From positions 1 through 40,963 of the forward strand of contig JAHISQ010000172.1 in NCBI GenBank assembly GCA_018818125.1: a DNA stretch of 40,963 nucleotides, in the 5' to 3' direction. Source of the DNA: Candidatus Rifleibacteriota bacterium (GTDB lineage Bacteria > Muiribacteriota > Ozemobacteria > Ozemobacterales > Ozemobacteraceae). Shown here in pieces: positions 25,225-33,116 of this stretch. Under the pieces are notes generated by a model that worked only from the letters and a program-made list of their open reading frames with translations, did not search any database and had not been told where the DNA came from. The first letter of the stretch is position 1; each line of letters starts with the position of its first letter. The translations under genes and the position numbers were made by a program.

Positions 25225-27498
25225 TTGAAAACAACTAGACGTCTATCGGTATTGCTGTTTTTGTGCGCGATTCTGGTGTTGGTGCCAGAGCTTTGCACAG
25301 GCATGGAGCGACTGGTAGTTGTTTTGCATTCATACCATCAGGGCTATAAATGGACCGACGATATTGCCCGCGGGATCAGCGAAGTTCTCAGTCATAGCTC
25401 GTTTAATGTTGAGTTTATTCACGAATACATGGATGCAAAGCGGCGTTGGGATGATGAATATAAAAAACGCCTCACCAGCGTCATGCAATATAAATACAAA
25501 GGCAGGAAAGTCGATGCGGTGATTTTGTCGGACAATCTCGCATTTGACCTTATGCGCGAGATTGGTGATGAGCTATTTCCTGGAGTGCCAGTCTTTTTCT
25601 GTGGGGTCAACAACTTAGATCCTTCAGAAATTGCCAATAATCCGAATTTTACCGGTATCAGCGAGGTTGTAGATGTTTCGGCAAATCTTGATCTTATAGT
25701 TAAGCTGCTGCCTCAGATAAAAAAAGTAGCTTTCATTGTGGATGCTACGGAAACCGGCCAGATCATTGCTATGCAACTCGAACAGCAGCGAAAACGGTTG
25801 CAGGGGAAGCTTGAAATTGAGCAACTGACTAATTTTACCTTCAATGAACTCGAAGAGCGCATACGCAATCTACCTGATGATACAGTTGTGCTCTGGTCAA
25901 TATTTTCTCGAGACAGAGAAAATGTTTTTGTCGAATTTGACGAGGGCATCAAGCGTGTCGTTGCGGCCAGCAGAGTGCCGGTTTTTATCGTTTGGGACTT
26001 CAGCATTGGTTATGGAACAGTAGGCGGTTATCTGACCAGCGGTTACGAGGAAGGAACCAGCGTAGCCAGGATGGTTTTGCGTTATTTCGAAGGAGAACCT
26101 CTTAAAAAGCTGCCTGTACGCTTTGAAGCCGTAACCGTGCCGACCTTTGAATGGGAAGCGCTCAAAAAGCATGGAATTGCACTGTCACGTCTTCCTGCAG
26201 ATTCTGTAGTCCTGGGTCGTCCGGCAACAATATACGAGCAATACAAGTGGTTGGTGATAAGCGGTGTTTCGTTGATAACGGCTTTATCGCTGATCAGCCT
26301 CGCTTTATCTTACATGGTCAAAAAGCGAACGCAGCAGATTTCTATTGCGCGCGACCGGGCAGAAGCGGCGAACAAGGCAAAATCACAATTTCTTGCCAAT
26401 ATGAGCCATGAGCTGCGGACGCCGCTTAATGGTGTTATCGGCTTCATTGACCTGTTGCTTTATACAGGGCCTGATGACGAACAACTCAAATATCTTCAGA
26501 GTGCAAATACCTCGGCTCATTCTCTCCTGGGAATCATAAATAACATCCTTGATTTTTCAAAGATTGAGGCTGGCAAACTTGAGCTTGATTGCGTTAAAAC
26601 CGATATTAACAGTCTGATAGAACAGGCAATTACAATAGTGCGCTATTCGGCGGATCTCAAAAAATTGCTGCTGGTGAAAGAGCTTCCAGACAACTTGCCT
26701 TGCTGCATTTATACAGATCCGATAAGACTGAGTCAGATTCTCATCAACCTTATCAGCAATGCAGTTAAATTTACCGAAACTGGCTTGGTAAAGCTCCAAC
26801 TGGATTTTACCGACAAAGGGAATGATAAGGGTAACTACAATTTCAGCGTTATCGATACAGGCATAGGAATCTTACCAGAGGATCATTGTCAGATATTTGA
26901 GGAATTTTCACAGGCTGATAATTCGGCTACTCGGCGCTATGGTGGCACTGGACTCGGCCTGACCATTACCAGAAATCTTGTCGAAAAAATGGGTGGTCAG
27001 CTTGCTTTTGAGTCGGAACCGGGCCGTGGAAGTAAATTCTTTTTTTCAATCGAGGCGCGTTACGAAACATGCTTATCGGCAGACACCACCTTGCAACAGA
27101 AACCCGTTGAACCTATTGGCAAAATGGTACGCATTTTGATTGTCGAAGATGTAAGCCTGAATATGCTTCTGTTACGAGAACTGCTGATCAGATTGGCTCC
27201 TGCCGCAGTTGTTAGCGAGGCTACCAATGGAGCCGAATCTTTGGAAAAGTATAAAAGTGATCGACCAGACCTGATATTCATGGATCTGCACATGCCAGAT
27301 ATGGACGGTTACGAGGCCTGCAGCAAAATTCGTCAGTTCGAAAGCGAAAATGGTCTGGCAAAGTCTTCGATAATTGCGCTTACAGCCGGAGCTCTCGCCG
27401 GAGAAAAAGACAGATGCCTGGCAGCAGGCATGGACGATTTTGTAACCAAACCGGTTGAACCAGGCACTCTCATTGCAATTATCGAAAAATATGCCTGA
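25225..27498 (+). CDS. Hybrid histidine kinase with periplasmic binding-protein sensor
   Basis: A 757-residue membrane sensor kinase. TTG at 25225 gives a sound signal sequence (KTTRRLSVLLFLCAILVLV); the first in-frame ATG lies after it. Residues ~30-325 form an ABC_sub_bind-type periplasmic domain (VVLHSYHQGYKWTDDIARG). A transmembrane segment is at ~338-362. The HisKA domain has His395 in NMSHELRTPLNGVIGF. The HATPase has NLISNAVKFT, DTGIGI and GGTGLGLTI. The C-terminal receiver has phosphoacceptor Asp687 in DLIFMDLHMPDMDG. The attached receiver implies a phosphorelay, but no response regulator or Hpt gene is adjacent. A TTGACA at 25153-25158 could be its -35. Confidence 0.95.
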   Translation: MKTTRRLSVLLFLCAILVLVPELCTGMERLVVVLHSYHQGYKWTDDIARGISEVLSHSSFNVEFIHEYMDAKRRWDDEYKKRLTSVMQYKYKGRKVDAVILSDNLAFDLMREIGDELFPGVPVFFCGVNNLDPSEIANNPNFTGISEVVDVSANLDLIVKLLPQIKKVAFIVDATETGQIIAMQLEQQRKRLQGKLEIEQLTNFTFNELEERIRNLPDDTVVLWSIFSRDRENVFVEFDEGIKRVVAASRVPVFIVWDFSIGYGTVGGYLTSGYEEGTSVARMVLRYFEGEPLKKLPVRFEAVTVPTFEWEALKKHGIALSRLPADSVVLGRPATIYEQYKWLVISGVSLITALSLISLALSYMVKKRTQQISIARDRAEAANKAKSQFLANMSHELRTPLNGVIGFIDLLLYTGPDDEQLKYLQSANTSAHSLLGIINNILDFSKIEAGKLELDCVKTDINSLIEQAITIVRYSADLKKLLLVKELPDNLPCCIYTDPIRLSQILINLISNAVKFTETGLVKLQLDFTDKGNDKGNYNFSVIDTGIGILPEDHCQIFEEFSQADNSATRRYGGTGLGLTITRNLVEKMGGQLAFESEPGRGSKFFFSIEARYETCLSADTTLQQKPVEPIGKMVRILIVEDVSLNMLLLRELLIRLAPAAVVSEATNGAESLEKYKSDRPDLIFMDLHMPDMDGYEACSKIRQFESENGLAKSSIIALTAGALAGEKDRCLAAGMDDFVTKPVEPGTLIAIIEKYA

Positions 27499-27499
27499 T

Positions 27500-27518
27500 T
27501 CACATTTATTGAATGTGA
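27500..27518 (+). other. Hairpin after the kinase gene
   Basis: TCACATT (27500-27506) and AATGTGA (27512-27518) form a perfect seven-pair stem with a five-base loop, immediately after the kinase stop. No T run follows, so it is not a standard terminator. It may protect the 3' end or be incidental. Confidence 0.35.
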
Positions 27519-27633
27519 GAAACAAAGGACCTCGTGGGTCAGGAATCATTGAAAGACACTAATAAACCACAAACAAACGCAACTGTTAAACGAATTTGTT
27601 TCAATGTGCGGATTTTTTTGCTAGATTTGTTAG

Positions 27634-28611
27634 ATGGTAATCCGTAAATTTCTCGTATTTCTACTCTGTGTTCAAGCTTTGACGATAATTTTGTCTCTGC
27701 CCCTTTATGCTGACCCAATAGAGCCAATCAAAGTTGAGATCGGCATGTATATTCTCGACATTGCACATCTCGACGTCAAAGAGAGCGAATTCTATGCTGA
27801 TTTCTATATCTGGTATAAATCACCGGCAACCAGCGACTGGAAACCAGAAAATATCGAATTCATGAATGGCACTGTCGAAAGCGCGACTCCTCTGACACCC
27901 ACTTTACTTGCGACTGGCCGGAACCAGTGGTCTCAGCGTATTAAGGCCCGGTTTCGCGGCCATTTCAGGCTGCATGCATATCCATTCGATCAGCAAACCC
28001 TGCCGATTATAATTGAGGATTCTGAATTTGAGAGCAATAAGGTTCAGTTCATACCCGACCCGGAAAGCTCTGGCGACTTCAGCCTCTGGCTCGAACCCGA
28101 AATGACGGTACCAGACTGGCAGCACAATGGTGCTTCGTGCAACGTAGATGTTCATAATTACAAGACCGATTTTGGTCTGGGTGCACAAAAAACGACGAGT
28201 TACTCTCGTTTTACCTTTCGAACTTATCTAAAACGGCTATTTTTGCCGCATTTGATCAAGTTTATCATGCCACTGATAATCATCGCCGGCATGGCATACA
28301 TGGTTTTTTACATCAATGCCAGCGAATTCGAAACCCAGTGCGCAATCTGCGTCACAGCGTTGCTTTCAGCGGTTGCACTGCACATTTCTCAGGCCGATGC
28401 GCTGCCTTCAGTTGGCTACCTGGTAATGTCAGACAAAATTTTTATTCTGTTTTATGTGGTCATTTTCCTGGCTTTGGTGCAGACTGTGGTCAACAACAAT
28501 TATGCCAAGCGCCGACGTTTTGACATGGCAATCTATCTCGATAAAATCTGCCGTTTCTGGTATATTTTCATATTATTTGTCGGAAACATATTGATATTCC
28601 TGTTCAGCTAA
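27634..28611 (+). CDS. Pentameric ligand-gated ion channel homologue (Cys-loop receptor family)
   Basis: A 325-residue protein with signal peptide (1-26), an extracellular ligand-binding-type beta domain (about 30-200) and four membrane helices (about 204-228, 233-252, 264-287 and 306-324). The signature AYPFDQQTLPIIIEDSEFE at 115-132 corresponds to the FPFD/YPFD element of the family. As in GLIC and ELIC, the disulphide Cys-loop is absent. Pro257 after M2 and the aromatic end of M1 fit the channel topology. M2 (FETQCAICVTALLSAVAL) would line the pore. The ligand is unknown. The BtpA gene starts 10 bases downstream. Confidence 0.88.
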   Translation: MVIRKFLVFLLCVQALTIILSLPLYADPIEPIKVEIGMYILDIAHLDVKESEFYADFYIWYKSPATSDWKPENIEFMNGTVESATPLTPTLLATGRNQWSQRIKARFRGHFRLHAYPFDQQTLPIIIEDSEFESNKVQFIPDPESSGDFSLWLEPEMTVPDWQHNGASCNVDVHNYKTDFGLGAQKTTSYSRFTFRTYLKRLFLPHLIKFIMPLIIIAGMAYMVFYINASEFETQCAICVTALLSAVALHISQADALPSVGYLVMSDKIFILFYVVIFLALVQTVVNNNYAKRRRFDMAIYLDKICRFWYIFILFVGNILIFLFS

Positions 28612-28621
28612 GGAGCCATTG

Positions 28622-29443
28622 ATGAAGCCACTTTTAGATGTCACAAACCGCATGCCTCTGCCTGCTCTGTTCGGAATGGTTCACGTAAAAGCTTTGCCTG
28701 GAACCCCATTTAACACAGATTCTATGGAAAAAATCTGCGCAACCGCCGTAGCTGAAGCGAGTATGCTGCAGAGCGCAGGATTTGACGGCATAGCTCTCGA
28801 AAACATGCATGATCGCCCGTATTTAAAGGGCGCAGTTGGTCCGGAAATAGTTGCTGCCATGACCAGAGTGGCCGTCGAGGTGAAACGAAAAGTGGGTAGC
28901 AATTTTCCGGTAGGTATACAAATTCTTGCCGGTGCCAACCTCGAAGCTCTTGCGGTTGCTCATATTTCAGGCTGCGATTTCATCAGGGCTGAGGGCTGTA
29001 TTTTTGGTCATGTCGCTGACGAAGGCTGGATTGAGGCTTGCGCCGGACAATTGCTGCGTGAGCGCACCAGACTGGGGGCCGGCAGAATTCGTATCTGGAC
29101 AGATATTCAGAAAAAGCACTCTGCACACGCCGTTACAGCTGATCTTACTCTTGAAGACTGGGTACATGGCGCAGATTTTTTTGGAATTGACGGTGTTATT
29201 ATTACCGGCAGTGCCACCGGCAAGGCTGCCGCTAAAGATGAAGTAAAACGCGCAAAAACTGCTGGCAGGATTCCAATCATTGTCGGTTCAGGCATCACTG
29301 CTGATAATGCTGCTGATTATGCGCGAGCTGACTGCTGGATTATCGGTTCCAGTCTTAAATATGATGGGTTCTGGGAGAATCCACTGGATCCGGATCGCCT
29401 TAAGGCCATGGTCGCTGCCCGCAAAGAAGTTATGCGCAAATAG
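28622..29443 (+). CDS. BtpA/SgcQ family protein
   Basis: A 273-residue TIM-barrel protein of the BtpA family (PF03437), known from cyanobacterial photosystem I biogenesis and otherwise of unclear enzymology. Family blocks visible are LFGMVHVKALPGTP near the N-terminus, GFDGIALENMHDRPY, FIRAEGCIFGHVADEG and the C-terminal phosphate-binding-like PIIVGSGITADNAADY. The ATG at 28622 follows AGGAG; a TTG just before it is less well spaced. It is in the same transcript as the ligand-gated channel gene. Confidence 0.9.
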   Translation: MKPLLDVTNRMPLPALFGMVHVKALPGTPFNTDSMEKICATAVAEASMLQSAGFDGIALENMHDRPYLKGAVGPEIVAAMTRVAVEVKRKVGSNFPVGIQILAGANLEALAVAHISGCDFIRAEGCIFGHVADEGWIEACAGQLLRERTRLGAGRIRIWTDIQKKHSAHAVTADLTLEDWVHGADFFGIDGVIITGSATGKAAAKDEVKRAKTAGRIPIIVGSGITADNAADYARADCWIIGSSLKYDGFWENPLDPDRLKAMVAARKEVMRK

Positions 29444-29455
29444 CGTTTTTTTGTA

Positions 29456-29485
29456 TTGCCTGAAACTTTAGAATTCAGATATACT
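29456..29485 (+). promoter_or_regulatory. Promoter before the 29515 gene
   Basis: TTGCCT (29456-29461) and TATACT (29480-29485) are spaced by 18 bases, matching 4/6 and 5/6 of the sigma70 consensus. Transcription would begin about 22 bases before the ATG at 29515. It is the only clear promoter between the BtpA gene and the deaminase-Smr group. Confidence 0.5.
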
Positions 29486-29514
29486 GCTTTTAATCGAAGA
29501 TATACCGAGGTGCT

Positions 29515-29934
29515 ATGAAGAACTATCTGCCAGAGATTCGCAAAACACTCAAACTTATCAATGTTATCGAAAAAAAATACAATATCAAGGCTAACAACGA
29601 TGTTGACGAGCCTCTGCTATATTGCGGAGTAGCAGATACAAATCTTATAACGGCTCTGGCAACTGAGGTTGAAACCTTTTTTGGCAAGCCCTATAAGCCA
29701 GCCGGTGAAGGCGCTTTTTTTAAGAATTATTTTGACAAGTTTGTTCGTGGCGTTGGTGGCACCCGCAAAGACCAGACCCTTTACCGCAAGCCTATCAGCG
29801 ATCAGGCCTGCATGTATTGCGCATTCTGGCCATGGGGCAGCAAACCGGTCAAGACTTCGGTGCGCATCGGATTGGTGTGTTATGGTGCCGACGAACGCGA
29901 ATTTTTCACCAAAGAATTAAAAGACGAATTTTGA
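29515..29934 (+). CDS. Conserved-looking hypothetical protein
   Basis: A 139-residue soluble protein with a GAGG site four bases before its ATG. It has no signal peptide. A Gly/Lys/Phe-rich middle (FGKPYKPAGEGAFFKNYFD) is followed by VGGTRKDQTLYRKP and an aromatic Cys-containing stretch (ACMYCAFWPWGSK) that could bind metal or be structural. I do not recognise the family. It heads a run with the deaminase-like and Smr-domain genes. Confidence 0.65.
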   Translation: MKNYLPEIRKTLKLINVIEKKYNIKANNDVDEPLLYCGVADTNLITALATEVETFFGKPYKPAGEGAFFKNYFDKFVRGVGGTRKDQTLYRKPISDQACMYCAFWPWGSKPVKTSVRIGLVCYGADEREFFTKELKDEF

Positions 29935-29955
29935 GAGATTAGGAGTGCGGTAAGA

Positions 29956-30369
29956 ATGTTAAATCAGCTGAAAAAGAATCACTTTTATTTGATCGAAACA
30001 GCTAAAAAACTGATTTCGCAAAGATTTAAGGAAAACCGCCATCACTTTGCTGCTGCGGTTAAATCAAAGTGTGGCAAGATATTTACCGGCCTGCAGCTTA
30101 AAACCTCTATTGCCGGGGTCGAAATCTGTGCCGAAGCGGTAGCCTTATCTGCCGCCGCTGAAGAAGGCGTCACTGATATCGAAGCATTAGTAGTGGTCAA
30201 TCGCATCGGCGACGTCATTTCGCCCTGCGGTAGATGTCGTGAGCTCTTTATCGACTACTGCCCGAAAGCTGAGATCATTGTGCCAGGGATCGCCGGCGCC
30301 AGAATAATGACGCCTTTTGAACTGCTGCCAGCGCGTGCCAGTCTGCTTAATGAAAAGCGTCCCGCCTGA
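29956..30369 (+). CDS. Cytidine deaminase-like protein
   Basis: A 137-residue zinc-dependent deaminase-fold protein. The catalytic motif is CAEAVAL (Cys/Glu, as in the CAE form of tetrameric cytidine deaminases) and the second zinc motif is PCGRCRE. The C-terminal helix and length fit the small CDA/blasticidin-S-deaminase group. The substrate (cytidine, guanine or another base) is not determinable from the motifs. It overlaps the downstream Smr gene by 20 bases. Confidence 0.85.
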   Translation: MLNQLKKNHFYLIETAKKLISQRFKENRHHFAAAVKSKCGKIFTGLQLKTSIAGVEICAEAVALSAAAEEGVTDIEALVVVNRIGDVISPCGRCRELFIDYCPKAEIIVPGIAGARIMTPFELLPARASLLNEKRPA

Positions 30370-30655
30370 TCCAATCGAATTGCCTCTTGACGGCACGCTT
30401 GACCTGCATACCTTTCAACCCCGTGAAGCAGCGGCAGTTGTTATCGACTATCTTGCGGCATGTCGCGAACAGTGTGTGTACAATATTCGCATAATCCACG
30501 GCAAGGGCATTGGCAACCTCCGAAGAACCGTAGAAGCGACCTTGAATCGCCTGGGCTGCGTTGACTCATGGCAACCGGCCGGTCACGATGCCGGACACTG
30601 GGGCGCCACCCTGGTCAGATTAAAACCTCTTAAAGAGCCATCTGGCCATGAATGA
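30350..30655 (+). CDS. Smr-domain protein
   Basis: The ATG at 30350 (inside the deaminase 3' end) gives 101 residues, essentially one Smr domain: LDLHTFQPREAAAVVIDYL, the loop RIIHGKGIGNLRRTVEA and the closing GHWGATLVRL. The DxH and HGxG motifs are those of MutS2-type Smr nucleases, which nick branched or structured DNA or cleave RNA at collided ribosomes. Stand-alone Smr proteins are common. A longer upstream ATG at 30317 is possible but adds an unrelated Cys-rich tail. Confidence 0.85.
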   Translation: MKSVPPDPIELPLDGTLDLHTFQPREAAAVVIDYLAACREQCVYNIRIIHGKGIGNLRRTVEATLNRLGCVDSWQPAGHDAGHWGATLVRLKPLKEPSGHE

Positions 30656-30809
30656 ACTGAGTCAGCAGAGTTCGGTTATTGATCGAAAGCTTCATAAAAA
30701 TCTTTTTGAGCGTCATTTTTATTCCCAGATGCCAGGCTTAGCATTTCTTCACGAATTGGGTGAATTCTACCAGTTTTTCGAGAATTTGCGCAAACCTTTT
30801 CTCGGGTAG
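30648..30809 (+). CDS. Possible small protein (53 aa)
   Basis: An ORF starting inside the Smr gene end (ATGAATGA, 8-base overlap) and ending with TAG at 30807-30809. The product MNELSQQSSVIDRKLHKNLF continues with an aromatic, helical C-terminus (FLHELGEFYQFFENLRKP). It has no membrane segment. The close overlap suggests coupling, but there is no good ribosome-binding site and the ORF's end forms part of a large hairpin, so it may be non-coding. Confidence 0.35.
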   Translation: MNELSQQSSVIDRKLHKNLFERHFYSQMPGLAFLHELGEFYQFFENLRKPFLG

Positions 30810-30815
30810 AAATTC
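30762..30815. terminator. Long imperfect hairpin between convergent operons
   Basis: GAATTCTACC (30762-30771) pairs with GGTAGAAATTC (30805-30815, one bulged A), and inside it CGAGAA (30779-30784) pairs with TTCTCG (30799-30804). It sits between the convergent Smr and ABC-exporter genes, where a bidirectional terminator is expected. The T tract is weak on both strands, so the function is inferred from position. Confidence 0.45.
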
Positions 30816-30849
30816 GCAAGGGCATAGTCTGGCAGAATCTTCATTGTGG

Positions 30850-33042
30850 CTAAAGCGGCTTAGGCCCTGAAAAACTGTTGAGACTGCTGATGCGCATCAT
30901 CATTATTTCCTGCACTCGCTGCTGAATTTCAGGGCAATCTTTCAGCATATGAAGAAATTGGCTGCGATACAGGGTTAAAAAGACGCAGTGCGATTCGGCG
31001 CGAACCGTTGCTGTTCTTGGAATGGCCTGCACCAGAGAAATTTCGCCAAAGAAGTCCCCATCGGTTAAAGTTGCCAGATGGATTGCCTGCTCTGAATCAT
31101 TTTGTTTCAACACTTCAACTTTGCCTCTGACGATTATGTAAAAACTGTCGCCGATCTCACCCTCTGAAGCGACAATTTTTCCCGGTTCTGCGGTTACGGT
31201 TGTGAAAAGGCCGGCGGTGGCCTTCAATATTGCATTGTCAATATTGGCAAAAATCGGTATCGCGCTCATTCTTTCCAGAGTTATGGAGGCACTGCCGTCG
31301 ACTCCGAGATTAAAGCCGTGCTGCTTATCCCAAAGCGATTTAAAGCGGCCGTTCAGAGTAAGAAGCTCTCTAAAGCTGCCGCTCTCAAGAACTTTCCCGT
31401 CTTCAAGGTAGTAAATAGTGTCTGTGTCGACAACTGATGCAAGTCTATGAGTAACGGAAAGGGTGGTGCGGTTTCTGGCGAGCCTGAGCAAGGTTGAGTT
31501 TATCGCGGTTTCGGTGCCTGGATCAAGAGCGGAAGTTGCTTCATCAAGAATCAGCAGCGCCGGATTTCGCAAGATAGCACGGGCAATGGCAACTCGCTGG
31601 CGCTGGCCACCGGAGAGGTTGCAGCCTCTCTCGCCGACCATGGTCGCGTAGCCTGAAGACAGTTTTTCAATCGCATCATGAACTTCGGCAGCTTTTGCGG
31701 CATCTATTACCTCAGCATCACTGGCCTGTGGTCTGCCGAAACGTATGTTTTCCATGATGGTGGTATCAAACAGCAGACTTTCCTGAAATACTGCTGCCAT
31801 CAGCGACCTTGCCGAATATAAAGATGCCTGACAAAGATTCGTATCATCGAAAAAAACTGAGCCTTGCTGCGGATCATAGAAGCGCATCACCAGATTTAAA
31901 ATTGTACTTTTTCCCGAGCCGCTTGGGCCAACAAAAGCAACATTCTTCCCTGCCTCAATATTGATATTCAAATCGCGCAGGTTCATCTGCTCTGGTGTGT
32001 AGCCAAAAGAAACCTGATCAAATCTTATCTGTCGCTGCAGGCTCTGCAGCTCTATTCCGGGTTTGTCTTCATTGATCGCCGGGCTGTTAATCAGCAGTTC
32101 TTCGATGCGCTGTGAACCTCCGGAAGCTTCAACAAGAGTGGGAAAATATTGTGTCAGGTAGGTCAGAGAAGCGCTGAGATTGGCAAATAATGCTTGAAAA
32201 GCTGCCAGAGATCCTATGGTCAGGCTGCCGTTGGCGACAAATGTGGCTCCGGTACCGATAACTACTACCTGTAGAATCAGAATGCCGACATTGCCAGAGC
32301 ATTCAACCAGCGAAGAATAGAATCCCACCCGGGTGATTATGTTGCTCAGACCTGTATTGGCCTGATTGAACTTCTCACTGACCGATCTGCCAAGATTGAA
32401 TATCTTGATTACCGGCTGGGTTGAAAGACTTTCCTGAATGGAAGTTACCATTTCAGCTTCGGCCTGTTTACGCTCATAGCTGCCAACAGCGACTTTGGGG
32501 GTAAAAATCTTCGGACCGATCAGAATCACCGGCCAGGCTATTACGGCAATACTGGCAAGGCGCCAGTCAATGGTAAAAATAAGCACGGTGCCGGCAAAAA
32601 CGTCGAGCCCAGGCAGGATTGCCCATGGAATAGCTGCTTTTAAAGCGGTTTCAACCGCTGCCAGATCGGTGGTAAATCTCGCCATCAGATCGCCTGTTGA
32701 GGCTTTAGCGAAAAAACCGATCGACTGTGAATTCAGGTGATTGAACAACCGAAGACGGATATCGGCAAGAATTCCGGCGGTCATACTGGCGCCGGCACGA
32801 TTGCGCAGAACTCCTACCACCGATACAACCGCAACCCCTACCGCAAGAGCAATAATGATGTCTGACAGCATTTCTTTGCGACCGCCAACGAGAACATCGT
32901 CGAGAATAAAGCCAAAGGCCATTGGCACAGCCGCATTAAAGGCCATTTCTACGGTAAGGGCGGCTAGAATTGCCGCCGCCAGTTTCCAGCGCTGGCGAAC
33001 ATATGGAATTACCAGGAACAGACAGGACAACGTTTGTTTCAA
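30850..33042 (-). CDS. ABC exporter (membrane + ATPase) with C-terminal cNMP-binding domain
   Basis: A 730-residue half-transporter. The start is TTG at 33042 with GGAG seven bases upstream; an upstream ATG is out of frame and stops at once. Six membrane helices span about 1-300. The ATPase has Walker A GPSGSGKST (372-380), LSGGQ (476-480) and Walker B LLILDE (496-501). The C-terminus (about 590-715) is a cyclic-nucleotide-binding domain with FGEISLVQAIPRTATV including Arg676. ABC exporters with cNMP domains occur in leader-peptide RiPP systems such as NHLM. There is no N-terminal C39 peptidase domain. A perfect TATAAT on the minus strand at 33064-33069 may be an extra promoter. It is last in the idi-radical SAM operon. 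Confidence 0.92.
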   Translation of the reverse strand: MKQTLSCLFLVIPYVRQRWKLAAAILAALTVEMAFNAAVPMAFGFILDDVLVGGRKEMLSDIIIALAVGVAVVSVVGVLRNRAGASMTAGILADIRLRLFNHLNSQSIGFFAKASTGDLMARFTTDLAAVETALKAAIPWAILPGLDVFAGTVLIFTIDWRLASIAVIAWPVILIGPKIFTPKVAVGSYERKQAEAEMVTSIQESLSTQPVIKIFNLGRSVSEKFNQANTGLSNIITRVGFYSSLVECSGNVGILILQVVVIGTGATFVANGSLTIGSLAAFQALFANLSASLTYLTQYFPTLVEASGGSQRIEELLINSPAINEDKPGIELQSLQRQIRFDQVSFGYTPEQMNLRDLNINIEAGKNVAFVGPSGSGKSTILNLVMRFYDPQQGSVFFDDTNLCQASLYSARSLMAAVFQESLLFDTTIMENIRFGRPQASDAEVIDAAKAAEVHDAIEKLSSGYATMVGERGCNLSGGQRQRVAIARAILRNPALLILDEATSALDPGTETAINSTLLRLARNRTTLSVTHRLASVVDTDTIYYLEDGKVLESGSFRELLTLNGRFKSLWDKQHGFNLGVDGSASITLERMSAIPIFANIDNAILKATAGLFTTVTAEPGKIVASEGEIGDSFYIIVRGKVEVLKQNDSEQAIHLATLTDGDFFGEISLVQAIPRTATVRAESHCVFLTLYRSQFLHMLKDCPEIQQRVQEIMMMRISSLNSFSGPKPL

Positions 33043-33116
33043 TCTATGACTCCATCAAGCTGCATTATAGAATAGTCTGGCCCGTTGCCTTTACTGTTTA
33101 AGGCCTTGCTGATCTT

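Noticed and set aside
33087..33104. Inverted repeat GCCTT...AAGGC between the radical SAM and ABC genes
   Set aside because: Five pairs, no T run and unlike the cluster operator; not enough for a site.
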